The notes below the pieces were generated by a model that did no database searches, had not been told where the DNA came from, and worked only from the letters and a program-made list of their open reading frames with translations. A program made the translations under genes and the position numbers. From assembly GCA_046329585.1 (NCBI GenBank), contig JAXLUI010000002.1, forward strand, positions 1,178,001-1,242,000: a stretch of DNA of 64,000 bases. Direction: 5' to 3'. This DNA is from DLKC01 sp002478885. Its GTDB lineage: Bacteria; Bacteroidota; Bacteroidia; Chitinophagales; Chitinophagaceae. Below, piece after piece: positions 52,304 through 61,757 of this stretch (the stretch's first letter is position 1; every line of letters starts with the position of its first letter).

Positions 52304-55045
52304 TTATTGTGAATAGAAATATCTTGAACGGTTTACGCGAAGATCGCGGAGAATGCCCGACTTGGGATTGAGTGTAATGCTGAAGGAGCGGTACAGACCA
52401 ACGGGCGTAACGTTTATAGACAATTGCCAGCAGTGCATTTCGCGGGTAATGAACATGGTGAGCGTTTGAATGGAACTCGTTCTGAAATCGTAGTAGGTGT
52501 TGCCGCCAATTTTCCATTTCGGGGTTAAACTAAAGTCTCCGTTAACGCTAAGGTTGCTGCTTATGCTGGTGATGTAATCTTTAAGATTGGGTGCTATTCG
52601 CCTTGAAAAGCTAAGTGAAAAAGACAACGACACATTCCATGGCGTGTTGAAGTCGACAAACTCTGCCGGGTTTTCCCTCACGTATTGAAGCTGCTGCATT
52701 TGTTCATCGGGCGTAAGTGTTTCGTCAATTGGGATGCGGTCTTCATCTTTTCGTTTATCTTTTGATTTACTTCTGAACGAAGTTGAAATGGCTAAGCCGC
52801 CATTGGTAAAGCGGCCGATCTTTCCTTCTTTCCAAAGTAATTTATCTATGCGCCGCCCGAGGCTATCGACATCATAAGGATCGATTGCGGCGCTTCCGGT
52901 TATGTTAATTTTTTCGAAGAGTGTGCTTCGCATGCTGATAGAAAAGGGGCTCCACTTTAAAGAGTCGGCAATAAAATTATATCCACTGGTGATACCGAGC
53001 CCGTCGATGAGTTTTATTTTTTTGGCGGACTTAGCGGAAGTATCTGTTTTGTCTTTGACCTTCATTTCTAAAAGGTTGTCAACGCCAAAACTTACGCCGC
53101 CGAATTTACCCTGAGAGAACGTGCCTATAACCCCGCCATCCAACTCAGAGAAAGTGTAGGTATGGCCAAGCGTATCGATTTGGGTGGTTTTATAATATTG
53201 ACTCACCAGGTCAGGTTTATATGTAAGCGAAGCGAATGGTTTTATTTCGTGCCTGATCGCCTTTATGCCGTTCGATTTTGGAAAATTGAGTGTACCAAAT
53301 ATTCGAGTATTAAAAGACAACCCGAAACTAACTTCCCTTGCGGCATAGAAACCCCTTTTCAGAGTTGTATCAACTTTGTTGGTTTTGGCATTCCAGGTTC
53401 TTTCAATTTTTTGACCGTACCACCTTTCTGCGTAAGACATGCCGGGCGCAACAATAAGGGGACCAATCGCAGGCAGGGATACGGAAATAGGGATACGATG
53501 TTCTACACCCCACTGAGCTGTATCTAGCAGTTTGCCTATATCGAAGAGCGAATCGTAAAAAGACATTTGGTTTAGCAGAGTTCCGTTGTAAGAGATACCC
53601 AGTTTCTCGTACCATTTGGGCGTACCTACAAAGTCTTTGCGTTGAAATGGATAAACAGTTGAAGCGCTGAAGTTCACTGTTGGCACGCGGATGTTGATAA
53701 GGCCGGTATTGTTATTCTGATCGTGGTTTGCTGCAACACTCAGGTTCTCTTTTCCGTTGTTCCAGGTCTTCGACCACGTTATGGAAGAACTTAACTGATT
53801 CTGATAATTGCGGTAGGCGTTGTTGGTTACATACTGGTTATATTTCGTGCTGCCCGCACGTACGCTTGCGGTGAAAGATGTACCGGGCCTTGCTCTTGAA
53901 TCGGTGGAATGGTTCCATGTTACAAAAAAACCTTTGGAAACGGTAAACTCCTCCTTTGCATCGGCAGAACTGTTAAGTATTTTGGTTTTTTGAATAGAGA
54001 GGTCGAGGCTGCCTTTATATTTATATCGCTTATAATATTCAGGCCGGAGATCAACACTCCACCCACCATAACTATAAATATTGCTGCGAACGGTAACATC
54101 CCAGTTCTCGTTGAGCACCTTGTAATACCCTAGACCCTCAAGCCCCAATCCGAAGTCTTGGCTCGATGCAAACTGGGGTGGCAATAATCCGGAATGGCGC
54201 CCACGATTTAAAGGAAAGATGCCGAAGGGCAGATAAATAGGCATGGGCACACCTTCAAACTCAATATTTGCCGGCCCTGAAACAGCTATCTTATTATTAA
54301 TGATCTTTATTTTTTTTGCCCTGAAAGCAAAGTGAGGTGTATCAAGATTACAGGTAGTAAATGTTGTCCGATAACCAAAGCCAACATCTTTGTCAATTTT
54401 TTTAAACCGTTCAGCGTTTACAAACATCTCCCCTTCTTTGTAAAAAGTGTTCTTGGTAAGCCCACGCTGCGTCTTCATGTTAAAATAGATAGTGTCGCTG
54501 GTTGATTCAGATTGCCCCTGTGTTAATTTAGGCTTATTCAATACACCAAGTGCTGTATCTGTTCCTCCGAATGCCTTTATTATTTGTGTGCTCTGATCAT
54601 AAGCAATAGTGTTTGCATCAAGTTTGAGATCAGTGTAGTTGGTAGAAGCCTTACCGTATAAAAAAAATTGCTTTGTGGAAATAACCAACACGCCGGAATC
54701 TTCTGCAGTGTAGTTCACCGGTGCATCGAGTGAGTCTTTGGAAAGTATAAGCGTATCAATAACGACCATTGATTTTGAAGTGTCGTTATTTGTTATAGTT
54801 GTATCTGCAATGGTAGTATCAGCAACGATTGAGGAAGAATCTTTTTTTATAATGATATTGGTATCGCTGGGGATGTTGTTTTTATTATTTTTGGGAGCTA
54901 TCGTATCTGTGCTGTTTGTTAATAATTTGAAAAATGAAAATTTGGGCTGATCCTTTGCCTGTATATTTAGCGTTATAGCAAACATCAGCATTATAGTGAG
55001 TCCGGCAGAAAAATATTTTATATTAGTTTTGCAACGCTTCAACAT
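52304..55045 (-). CDS. lptD: Outer-membrane LPS assembly protein LptD
   Basis: A 913-residue LptD-like protein that inserts lipopolysaccharide at the outer leaflet. After a signal peptide and a Thr/Ser/Asp-rich low-complexity stretch (about residues 40-110), an OstA-type jellyroll part contains LDANTIAYDQSTQIIKAFGGTD-like strands and TQGQSESTSDTIYFNMKTQRG. The long C-terminal barrel includes PIYLPFGIFPLNRGRHSGLLPP, a segment highly typical of Bacteroidota LptD. The start giving MLKRCKTNIKYF is chosen. It is divergent from the amidase gene. Confidence 0.9.
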   Translation of the reverse strand: MLKRCKTNIKYFSAGLTIMLMFAITLNIQAKDQPKFSFFKLLTNSTDTIAPKNNKNNIPSDTNIIIKKDSSSIVADTTIADTTITNNDTSKSMVVIDTLILSKDSLDAPVNYTAEDSGVLVISTKQFFLYGKASTNYTDLKLDANTIAYDQSTQIIKAFGGTDTALGVLNKPKLTQGQSESTSDTIYFNMKTQRGLTKNTFYKEGEMFVNAERFKKIDKDVGFGYRTTFTTCNLDTPHFAFRAKKIKIINNKIAVSGPANIEFEGVPMPIYLPFGIFPLNRGRHSGLLPPQFASSQDFGLGLEGLGYYKVLNENWDVTVRSNIYSYGGWSVDLRPEYYKRYKYKGSLDLSIQKTKILNSSADAKEEFTVSKGFFVTWNHSTDSRARPGTSFTASVRAGSTKYNQYVTNNAYRNYQNQLSSSITWSKTWNNGKENLSVAANHDQNNNTGLINIRVPTVNFSASTVYPFQRKDFVGTPKWYEKLGISYNGTLLNQMSFYDSLFDIGKLLDTAQWGVEHRIPISVSLPAIGPLIVAPGMSYAERWYGQKIERTWNAKTNKVDTTLKRGFYAAREVSFGLSFNTRIFGTLNFPKSNGIKAIRHEIKPFASLTYKPDLVSQYYKTTQIDTLGHTYTFSELDGGVIGTFSQGKFGGVSFGVDNLLEMKVKDKTDTSAKSAKKIKLIDGLGITSGYNFIADSLKWSPFSISMRSTLFEKINITGSAAIDPYDVDSLGRRIDKLLWKEGKIGRFTNGGLAISTSFRSKSKDKRKDEDRIPIDETLTPDEQMQQLQYVRENPAEFVDFNTPWNVSLSFSLSFSRRIAPNLKDYITSISSNLSVNGDFSLTPKWKIGGNTYYDFRTSSIQTLTMFITREMHCWQLSINVTPVGLYRSFSITLNPKSGILRDLRVNRSRYFYSQ

Positions 55046-55054
55046 AGTGCCGGG

Positions 55055-55062
55055 CAAAAATA
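55055..55062 (-). promoter_or_regulatory. Candidate -7 box of lptD
   Basis: TATTTTTG on the minus strand, 9 bp before the lptD ATG. No TTG is found at 20 bp upstream, so it is only a candidate. Confidence 0.4.
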
Positions 55063-55116
55063 GGGCTTAATGGATAAATGATATGTGAAAGAATAAGTTT
55101 CTTAATGACTTATATT

Positions 55117-56046
55117 ATGCGGAAAAAAATTTTGACTTTTATTACCCTTACAGGTTGTTTTATTTTTCTTGCTTCTTTTAAAATCTCACCTGCACGCTTT
55201 CTGCAGAGGCCGGGTATAAGAACGATTGTAATTGATGCCGGGCACGGCGGTAAGGATGGTGGTGCACAAGGAAATTATAGTTGGGAGAAAGATATTACCC
55301 TCCAAATCGCATTGAAACTTCAAAAGACATTGCAGGATGCAATGCCAGACGTAAATATTGTGATGACAAGAACAACGGATGTTTTTGATGCGCCACCGAT
55401 TAAAGCCAATAAGGCCAATTCCGCAAACGGAGATCTTTTTATTTCCATACACTGTGACGCTGCAGACCCGCAAAGACACAGCGAGCAAACAGGAACGAAA
55501 ACACAAACCTACTACACCGGCAAAGGCAAGAGCAGGAAAAAACATACGCGGAAAGTCCCCACTTATCGTTACTGGACAACGCCCAACCCAGCAAAGGGTG
55601 CCTCCACTTATATATGGGCAGCACACAAAAACGATGATAAGGAACTTGCCATGCGTGAGAATGAGTCATTATATATCGACAGCAGCCAGGCCAATGAAAT
55701 AAAAGACTTCGATCCTGATTCTCCTGAAAAGATGATTCTTTATCGTTTAAAAACACAACAATATTTTGAGCGCAGCGCCAGCCTGGCACTTACCGTTGAA
55801 GAAGAGTTTTCCAGCATTGGCCGCTCGGTAAGAGATGCGCTGCAGAGGCAGGTTGGCATATGGGTTTTACAGGCAACCGCCATGCCCAGCATTTTGGTAG
55901 AAACAGGCTATATCACCAACCCTGAAGAAGAAGATTATCTTAACAGTGATAAAGGCCAACAGGAAACCGCGGACGTAATTACTAAAGCTGTTATCAGGTA
56001 CAGGTATTCCCTGGAACATCCAAATAGTACAGGCAATTCTAACTAA
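55117..56046 (+). CDS. N-acetylmuramoyl-L-alanine amidase, exported
   Basis: A 309-residue Amidase_3-type zinc enzyme cleaving the amide bond between muramic acid and the peptide stem. The N-terminus is a signal peptide (ILTFITLTGCFIFLASF). Zinc ligands are in IDAGHGGKDGGAQG near residue 40 and the histidine in LFISIHCDA near residue 109, with a catalytic glutamate in ILVETGYITNPEEE. A Lys-rich insert (GKGKSRKKHTRK) lies between. It is divergent from lptD. Confidence 0.92.
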   Translation: MRKKILTFITLTGCFIFLASFKISPARFLQRPGIRTIVIDAGHGGKDGGAQGNYSWEKDITLQIALKLQKTLQDAMPDVNIVMTRTTDVFDAPPIKANKANSANGDLFISIHCDAADPQRHSEQTGTKTQTYYTGKGKSRKKHTRKVPTYRYWTTPNPAKGASTYIWAAHKNDDKELAMRENESLYIDSSQANEIKDFDPDSPEKMILYRLKTQQYFERSASLALTVEEEFSSIGRSVRDALQRQVGIWVLQATAMPSILVETGYITNPEEEDYLNSDKGQQETADVITKAVIRYRYSLEHPNSTGNSN

Positions 56047-56190
56047 CTGGTTATTTTTGGCAAATCTTTTTAAGCAATAACGAGCACAATTTGTTTTGTT
56101 GCTGTTATTATTGCAGCTAATTTTATTATTTGCGGCTTGCATTTCCCTGCGAAGAAAGTTAACGGCATCTTTGCCGATTAAAGCGATATT

Positions 56191-56209
56191 GCACAAGAGT
56201 GCGACGCAA
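56191..56209 (-). repeat. Interspersed repeat core, solo copy
   Basis: GCACAAGAGTGCGACGCAA in reverse orientation, followed by GGATGCTGAAATAAG and an A-rich tail. No opposing arm is seen in the 278-bp gap between the amidase and MCE genes. Confidence 0.78.
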
Positions 56210-56324
56210 GGATGCTGAAATAAGAAACGAAAGATGGGTTTAAAAAAATATTTAATTAATCCTGTGCTGCGGTTGTCTGGCCTTAATGGTTACAAAGCGG
56301 CTCACTCAGTTAAAATTTACAGCA

Positions 56325-57344
56325 GTGAAAATATCGAACGAAACGAAAATTGGCGCACTAACGGCTATTTCAATTACCTTTTTGATACTGGGCTTTAATT
56401 TCCTGAAGGGCAAAAGCCTTTTTAAGACCGGCAATTACCTGTATGCTCGTTACACCGACACAAAAAAACTAATGCCTTCTAACCCGGTTTTTGTTAATGG
56501 TTTCCAGGTAGGTCGTGTTTCGGAAATTGAGGCTGGCAGCAACGACGTTAGTTCTGTACTTGTGTCTATAAAGCTTGATCAGGCATATGAAATTCCCGAC
56601 GATTCCTATGCTGAAATTGAAGCAAACCCATTGGGCACTTCTTCTGTTGTAATTTATCGCGGCAAGAGCGGTAACTTTTTGAAAAGCGATGACACGCTGG
56701 CGACCAAGGACAGCGAAGGCATGCTGGGCGCCGTAACTTCGAAACTAATGCCTGTTGCAGATCAATTGAAAACTACGCTTGCTTCACTGGATAGCGTATT
56801 GAAAAATGTAAATACTGTTTTAGATCCCAATACAAAGGGAAATCTCCAAAGCACCATCAGCAATCTGAATAAGGTTTCGGCCTCCGTTATGATCTCTGCC
56901 ACATCGCTGCAGGCAATGCTGAATCAGCAAACCGGTGCGCTGGCATCTTCGTTGAACAATATGAGCAGTTTTACTAAAAACCTGAGTGATAACAACGAAA
57001 AGATCACCAGCATGATGAGCAACATCGACAAGACCACTGAAAACCTCTCGCATGCTGATATAGACGGCGCGGTGAATAATCTTAAACAGTCTGTTGAGAA
57101 ATTGAATGCTGTTATGGCAAAGATTAACTCGGCAGACGGCACCCTAGGTGCTATCATCAACGAAAAGGAAATGTATAACAATATTAACAACACCATGCTT
57201 AGCCTGAACACATTGATGGATGATCTTCGCGTTCACCCAAAACGTTATGTGAATATTTCCGTGTTCGGCAAAAAAGATAAAGGCGATTACCTTACTGCTC
57301 CGCTGAAAGACAGCCTGAATACCGCATCACCAGCAAAAAAATGA
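56325..57344 (+). CDS. MCE/MlaD-family lipid-transport protein
   Basis: A 339-residue protein with one N-terminal helix (ALTAISITFLILGFNFLKG) and a single MlaD domain (LMPSNPVFVNGFQVGRVSEI, DDSYAEIEANPLGTSSVVIY). The C-terminal two-thirds is a long coiled-coil region rich in Ser and Asn (NLQSTISNLNKVSASV, SSFTKNLSDNNEKITSMM). The family carries phospholipids between membranes. The start chosen is the GTG giving KISNETKIGALTA, the usual beginning of this Bacteroidota group; an ATG 13 codons upstream is the alternative. Its stop overlaps the next gene's ATG. Confidence 0.88.
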   Translation: MKISNETKIGALTAISITFLILGFNFLKGKSLFKTGNYLYARYTDTKKLMPSNPVFVNGFQVGRVSEIEAGSNDVSSVLVSIKLDQAYEIPDDSYAEIEANPLGTSSVVIYRGKSGNFLKSDDTLATKDSEGMLGAVTSKLMPVADQLKTTLASLDSVLKNVNTVLDPNTKGNLQSTISNLNKVSASVMISATSLQAMLNQQTGALASSLNNMSSFTKNLSDNNEKITSMMSNIDKTTENLSHADIDGAVNNLKQSVEKLNAVMAKINSADGTLGAIINEKEMYNNINNTMLSLNTLMDDLRVHPKRYVNISVFGKKDKGDYLTAPLKDSLNTASPAKK

Positions 57345-58966
57345 GGCACCGGTTTCCATTGAAAAATATCTACGCATTCTTCGTATTACTATGCTGCGCA
57401 AACGCTGCATTTGCTCAGCCCCCGGCAGCAGACAGCACTAAAAAGCGCATTAATATTCTGCATGCAGACAGAATTTCTTTTATTAACCAGGATTCACTGA
57501 ACCAGTTTCAAGTACTTGCCGGCAATGTAAGGATCCAGCAAGATCAAACATTGTTCTTCTGCGACAGTGCGTCGATCAATACCGTTTCGAACGTATTGGA
57601 ATCTTTCGGGCACGTGCAAATAAACGACGCCGACAGTTTGCATGTTTATTCCGATTACCTTAAATACCTTGGAAAAGAAAAGAAGGCAACGCTTACCGGC
57701 AACGTAAAGCTCACAGACGGCAAGGGAACACTTACCACAAAACAACTTGACTATGACCTCGCCAGCAAAATAAGCACTTACAGTACCGGCGGCAAAGTTG
57801 TTAACGGCAAAACTGTTCTTACCAGTGAAGAAGGTGTTTATTACGAAGAAACCCGGGATGTGTATTTTAAAAAAAATGTGTTACTGGTTGATCCTGAGTA
57901 TAACATCAAAACTGACACTTTGCTGTACAATACTTATACTTCTGTTGCGACATTTGTGGTACCAACTGTTATTACCAGCGACAGCGGCAGAAGAAAAATT
58001 GCAACCTCCGACGGTTACTACGATACAAAAAATAAAAAAGCTTATTTCGGTAAACGACCTCAGATACAAGACCGCAGCACTTTCCTGACAGCCGATGAAG
58101 TCGCCAACGATGATTCAACAGGATTCGGCGAAGCAAGAGGCAATGTTATTTATCGCGATACCGCCCAAAACGTAACGATCATAGCGAATCATTTAAACAG
58201 CAATAAAAAAAGTGGCTCTTTCCTGGCGACTGAAAAGCCGGTAATGATCTTAAAGCAGGAAGATGATTCCATTTTTATTTCCGCTGACACACTGTATTCT
58301 GCAAAGCTCAGCGATTTGCGCAAGTATAGAAATGTTCCACTGATCATCGATACAGCAGCATTACCGAAGATCGATTCGTCAGTCGCCAAAAACGATAGCA
58401 CCGACCGTTTTTTTGAAGCATATTATCATGTAAAAATATTTTCCGATTCGTTGCAGGCCGTCGGTGACAGTTTGTTTTATTCCGGCGAAGATTCGGCGTT
58501 CCGCCTGTTTAAAGATCCAATCGTGTGGGCGCGAAACAGCCAGATAACAGGCGACACGATTTATCTCTACACTCAACATAAAAAGCCAAGTCGGCTCTTT
58601 GTTTTTGAAAATGCATTGTCTGTAGAAAAGGTTGGAAAAGTGTATTACAACCAAGTGAAAGGCCGCACCATTAATGGATTTTTTAAAGATGGCAATATCG
58701 ACTGGCTTCGGGCCAAAGGAAATTCTGAAAGCATTTATTATGGCCAGGACGAGGGTGGCAAATTCATCGGTGTAAACCGTGCCACCGCCGACATCATCGA
58801 TATGTATTTTGTTGAGAAAAAGCCAGACCGTGTTGTGTTCAGGAGTAACCTCGTTGGCACAACGTCTCCCATGCGGCAGGTGGTACATGAAGAAATGCGG
58901 CTTCGTGGCTTCAAGTGGCGCGAAGAGCTAAGGCCGAAAACCAAATACGACATTACCGGCGATTAG
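57341..58966 (+). CDS. OstA-like (LptA-type) periplasmic protein
   Basis: A 541-residue exported protein with signal peptide (IYAFFVLLCCANAAFAQ) and repeated OstA/LptA jellyroll strands (LNQFQVLAGNVRIQQDQTLFFCDSA read in parts, then ATLTGNVKLTDGKGTLTTKQLDYD and GRRKIATSDGYYDTKNKKAYFGKRP). It is much longer than E. coli LptA, so several OstA units probably form an extended bridge for LPS. An ATGA overlap links it to the MCE gene. With lptD 2 kb away, it likely serves the same export path. Confidence 0.85.
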   Translation: MRHRFPLKNIYAFFVLLCCANAAFAQPPAADSTKKRINILHADRISFINQDSLNQFQVLAGNVRIQQDQTLFFCDSASINTVSNVLESFGHVQINDADSLHVYSDYLKYLGKEKKATLTGNVKLTDGKGTLTTKQLDYDLASKISTYSTGGKVVNGKTVLTSEEGVYYEETRDVYFKKNVLLVDPEYNIKTDTLLYNTYTSVATFVVPTVITSDSGRRKIATSDGYYDTKNKKAYFGKRPQIQDRSTFLTADEVANDDSTGFGEARGNVIYRDTAQNVTIIANHLNSNKKSGSFLATEKPVMILKQEDDSIFISADTLYSAKLSDLRKYRNVPLIIDTAALPKIDSSVAKNDSTDRFFEAYYHVKIFSDSLQAVGDSLFYSGEDSAFRLFKDPIVWARNSQITGDTIYLYTQHKKPSRLFVFENALSVEKVGKVYYNQVKGRTINGFFKDGNIDWLRAKGNSESIYYGQDEGGKFIGVNRATADIIDMYFVEKKPDRVVFRSNLVGTTSPMRQVVHEEMRLRGFKWREELRPKTKYDITGD

Positions 58967-59026
58967 CAGTTTCTATTTTCCAATTATTTTTTTTGATACC
59001 GGATGCGGTAACTCCGGTTGAGCATT

Positions 59027-59046
59027 GTTGCGTCGCAATCCTTTCA
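59027..59046 (+). repeat. Interspersed repeat core downstream of tsaC
   Basis: GTTGCGTCGCAATCCTTTCAC-like: the first 11 bases match, the inner end has diverged. To its left is TTTTTTTGATACCGG, the outward tail. With the opposing copy at 59726 it brackets tsaC at 679 bp. Confidence 0.7.
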
Positions 59047-59069
59047 CCAGCATTGCAGGCATCGGGCTT

Positions 59070-59642
59070 TTATGGTCTTATAACCTGTATTTCGCCGTTC
59101 TTCCACGATATGATCGCTGAAGCCGCTGACAGAGAGAAATCATCCTGTTTATATTTCACCACATAGTCAACCCCATTTCTGATTGCCTGGTCGATCTCGC
59201 TGAAATTGCGCGGCGAAAGCATACCGCTAACATTGGCTGAAGTGCTTACGATTGGCTTGCGAAACCTTTTGATAATATTGCGGCAAAATTCGTCGTTGCA
59301 AATGCGGATAGCGACAGAACCGTCTGAGGCGAGCACATTGTCGGCAAGGCCAACCGCGTGCTCATAAATAACAGTTGTAGGTTTTCCGGCAGCCTGTAAA
59401 TAATCAAATACTGCGAGATCAGGTGAAGCGGTGTACTGCAACACATCCCTTTCCGACGCGGTAAGCACAACAAAACTTTTTATCGCGGGTCTTTGCTTTA
59501 GTGCAATGATCTTTTCAACCGCAATAGCGTTTGTAGCATCGCATCCTATACCCCATATCGTATCGGTTGGGTAAAGCATTATGCCCCCTTTGTTCAATAC
59601 GTTGAGGCACTGCTCCACATCGAACGCAAAGTCTTCTGTCAT
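59070..59642 (-). CDS. tsaC: L-threonylcarbamoyladenylate synthase (Sua5/YciO/YrdC)
   Basis: A 190-residue enzyme making threonylcarbamoyl-AMP for the t6A modification of tRNA. The conserved parts are GGIMLYPTDTIWGIGCDA near residue 19, IIALKQRPAIKSFVVLTA with the key Lys-Arg pair, and IVSTSANVSGMLSP near residue 145. The ATG giving MTEDFAFDVEQCL is chosen; the longer in-frame reading of 60 extra residues passes through a repeat core (59726-59745) and should be rejected. Confidence 0.93.
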   Translation of the reverse strand: MTEDFAFDVEQCLNVLNKGGIMLYPTDTIWGIGCDATNAIAVEKIIALKQRPAIKSFVVLTASERDVLQYTASPDLAVFDYLQAAGKPTTVIYEHAVGLADNVLASDGSVAIRICNDEFCRNIIKRFRKPIVSTSANVSGMLSPRNFSEIDQAIRNGVDYVVKYKQDDFSLSAASAIISWKNGEIQVIRP

Positions 59643-59725
59643 GCGGCGAAAATACAAACTGTAATTATTCCTGTTCAAATTATTCAACAGTATTGGCTGA
59701 TAAATTGCTGCTATGCGATTCAGCC

Positions 59726-59745
59726 GTACAAGTGTGCGACGCAAC
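59726..59745 (-). repeat. Interspersed repeat core upstream of tsaC
   Basis: GTACAAGTGTGCGACGCAAC with first base G, a perfect reverse core, followed by AATGCACAATCGAAGC and the tail TGCCCGGCCCACAACAAAAG. Confidence 0.85.
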
Positions 59746-59815
59746 AATGCACAATCGAAGCTGTCAATGCCCGGCCCACAACAAAAGATCACAAATAGCA
59801 GGGTTGCATTCTTGA

Positions 59816-59846
59816 TTGGCATATTAATTTTTAGCCCCTATGTTTG
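59816..59846 (+). promoter_or_regulatory. Promoter of dapD
   Basis: TTG at 59816-59818, a 20-bp spacer, then TATGTTTG at 59839-59846, a perfect Bacteroidota -33/-7 pair. The ATG follows 15 bp later. Confidence 0.65.
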
Positions 59847-59861
59847 CAGAAAATTTACCTG

Positions 59862-60674
59862 ATGGAATTGCAACAACTTATTGAGCATGCCTGGAGCAAT
59901 CGTGCCCTTTTGAAAGAAAATGTGTACAGCGAAGCGGTGCGTGCCGCTATTGAAGAGGTTGACAAAGGTAGGCTTCGAACTGCATCACCTTCTGAAAATG
60001 GCTGGGTGGTAAATGAATGGGTGAAACAAGCTATACTGATGTATTTCGGAATTCAGCAAATGCATACATGGGAACTGCCACCTTTTGAATTCTACGATAA
60101 AATGTTGCTGAAAAGTAATTATAAAGATCTTGGTGTAAGAGCAGTGCCCCATGCAGTGGCACGCTATGGCGCATACCTTGCAAAGAATGTTGTGCTTATG
60201 CCAAGTTATGTAAATATCGGCGCCTATGTCGACGAAGGCACCATGGTTGACACATGGGCCACCGTGGGTAGTTGCGCACAAATTGGCAAAGCGGTTCACC
60301 TGAGTGGCGGCGTAGGAATTGGCGGCGTGCTGGAACCCTTGCAGGCAAGCCCGGTGATAATAGAAGATGGCGCTTTTTTGGGAAGCAGGAGCATTGTTGT
60401 TGAAGGGGTAATTGTTGAGAAAGAAGCGGTGCTTGGCGCCAACGTCGTGCTTACGCAATCAACAAAAATCATTGATGTTACCGGCACTGAACCTAAAGAA
60501 TACCGGGGCCGTGTTCCTGCAAGAAGCGTTGTTATACCGGGCACATACAACAAAGATTTTAAAGCCGGATCGTTTGGTGTAAGCTGTGCCTTGATCATTG
60601 GCCAACGCAAACCAAGCACGGATCTTAAAACAAGTTTAAACGACGCGCTGAGAGAATTTAATGTAAGTGCATAG
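59862..60674 (+). CDS. dapD: Tetrahydrodipicolinate N-succinyltransferase
   Basis: A 270-residue left-handed beta-helix acyltransferase in the succinylase branch of lysine and diaminopimelate synthesis. Hexapeptide repeats run from about residue 100: VVLMPSYVNIGAYVDEGTMVDTWATVGSCAQIG (in pieces), then GVGIGGVLEPLQASPVIIEDG and RSIVVEGVIVEKEAVLGANVVLTQST. The N-terminal helical part and C-terminal tail are complete, so the length is normal. The start gives MELQQLIEHAW. Confidence 0.95.
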   Translation: MELQQLIEHAWSNRALLKENVYSEAVRAAIEEVDKGRLRTASPSENGWVVNEWVKQAILMYFGIQQMHTWELPPFEFYDKMLLKSNYKDLGVRAVPHAVARYGAYLAKNVVLMPSYVNIGAYVDEGTMVDTWATVGSCAQIGKAVHLSGGVGIGGVLEPLQASPVIIEDGAFLGSRSIVVEGVIVEKEAVLGANVVLTQSTKIIDVTGTEPKEYRGRVPARSVVIPGTYNKDFKAGSFGVSCALIIGQRKPSTDLKTSLNDALREFNVSA

Positions 60675-60703
60675 CCCATCGCTTTTATTAACTGTATAAA
60701 CAG

Positions 60704-60740
60704 GTGCGGCTTTGACAGGAAAAAGCCGCACTTTTTTTTT
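60704..60740 (+). terminator. Terminator of dapD
   Basis: Stem GTGCGGCTTT / AAAGCCGCAC with a 7-nt loop, then nine T. It ends 10 bp before the EamA gene start, so that gene needs a promoter inside or very near the hairpin, or depends on read-through. Confidence 0.9.
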
Positions 60741-60749
60741 GGAAAAAAA

Positions 60750-61688
60750 ATGAACGACAAAAAACATCGGGAAAGTCTGTTGGTCGGTTTTATTATTGCC
60801 TTTCTCGGCTCTGTATTATTCTCTACAAAAGCCATTATCATAAAAAAAGCTTTTGCCGACACCGGTGTAAGCGCAGTTACCTTGCTGGCCCTACGCATGC
60901 TCTTTTCGTTGCCGTTCTATCTTGTTGCTGCGTTGATCAGCAGCAGGCATAAAGACAATGAAAAATTTACCGGCAAAGAATGGCTAATGGTAAGTATTGT
61001 TGGTTTACTGGGTTATTATGTTAGTTCCCTGTTTGATTTTCTCGGTTTACAATATGTTTCGGCCGGCATTGAAAGGCTTATCTTATTCTTCTATCCCACC
61101 TTTGCTATTTTCATTAATGCATGGCTATTTAAAACCAAGGTTACGCGCAACCAGAAGATTGCGCTGGCGCTGACCTATACCGGAATTGCCATTGCTTATT
61201 TTGGTGAGCTGCGATCAGCAAAAAATAACCCTGATTTTATTTTCGGAAGTATCCTCGTTTTTATTTGTGCCATTACCTATTCATTGTATATCGTGGGTAG
61301 TGGCAGGCTAATCCCAAGGGTCGGCGCATCAAAGTTTACGGCTTATGCTATGCTGTCCGCTACGGTTGGTGTGTTAACCCATTTTTTTGCAGTATCAAAC
61401 ATTGCCGAAGTTCAGTGGAGTGCCGACCTTACTGCTTACGGCCTCATGATTGCTGTCATCTCAACAGTCATTCCTTCTTTTTTACTCTCTATTGGTATGA
61501 GAAAGATAGGCTCCAACAACACGGCTATCGTCACGAGCATCGGCCCTGTGTCTACTATTCTGCAGGCCCACTGGATTCTTGGTGAAAACATCTTTACCGA
61601 ACAGATCGTTGGAACCATATTGGTAGTAGGCGGCGTTTTCCTTATCGGGTGGAAAGCTAAAAACAAGGAAATCGTGTCGGCGGATTAG
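60750..61688 (+). CDS. EamA/DMT-family transporter
   Basis: A 312-residue drug/metabolite transporter with ten predicted helices in two EamA repeats. Repeat 1 runs from GFIIAFLGSVLFSTKAIIIKKAF, with LLALRMLFSLPFYL in helix 2; repeat 2 starts near ILVFICAITYSLYIVGSG and ends with ILVVGGVFLIGWK. Substrate is unknown. A few bases separate the start from the dapD terminator. Confidence 0.9.
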   Translation: MNDKKHRESLLVGFIIAFLGSVLFSTKAIIIKKAFADTGVSAVTLLALRMLFSLPFYLVAALISSRHKDNEKFTGKEWLMVSIVGLLGYYVSSLFDFLGLQYVSAGIERLILFFYPTFAIFINAWLFKTKVTRNQKIALALTYTGIAIAYFGELRSAKNNPDFIFGSILVFICAITYSLYIVGSGRLIPRVGASKFTAYAMLSATVGVLTHFFAVSNIAEVQWSADLTAYGLMIAVISTVIPSFLLSIGMRKIGSNNTAIVTSIGPVSTILQAHWILGENIFTEQIVGTILVVGGVFLIGWKAKNKEIVSAD

Positions 61689-61757
61689 TGTTGTAGTTTT
61701 TTCACCGACTCCTTTACCGTGTTCACCGACAATAATGTTGAACAAACCTACCGGGCA

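Noticed and set aside
60296..60898. A 200-residue reading antisense to dapD
   Set aside because: It is a shadow of dapD and the start of the EamA gene and crosses the dapD terminator. Both overlapped genes are clearly real.
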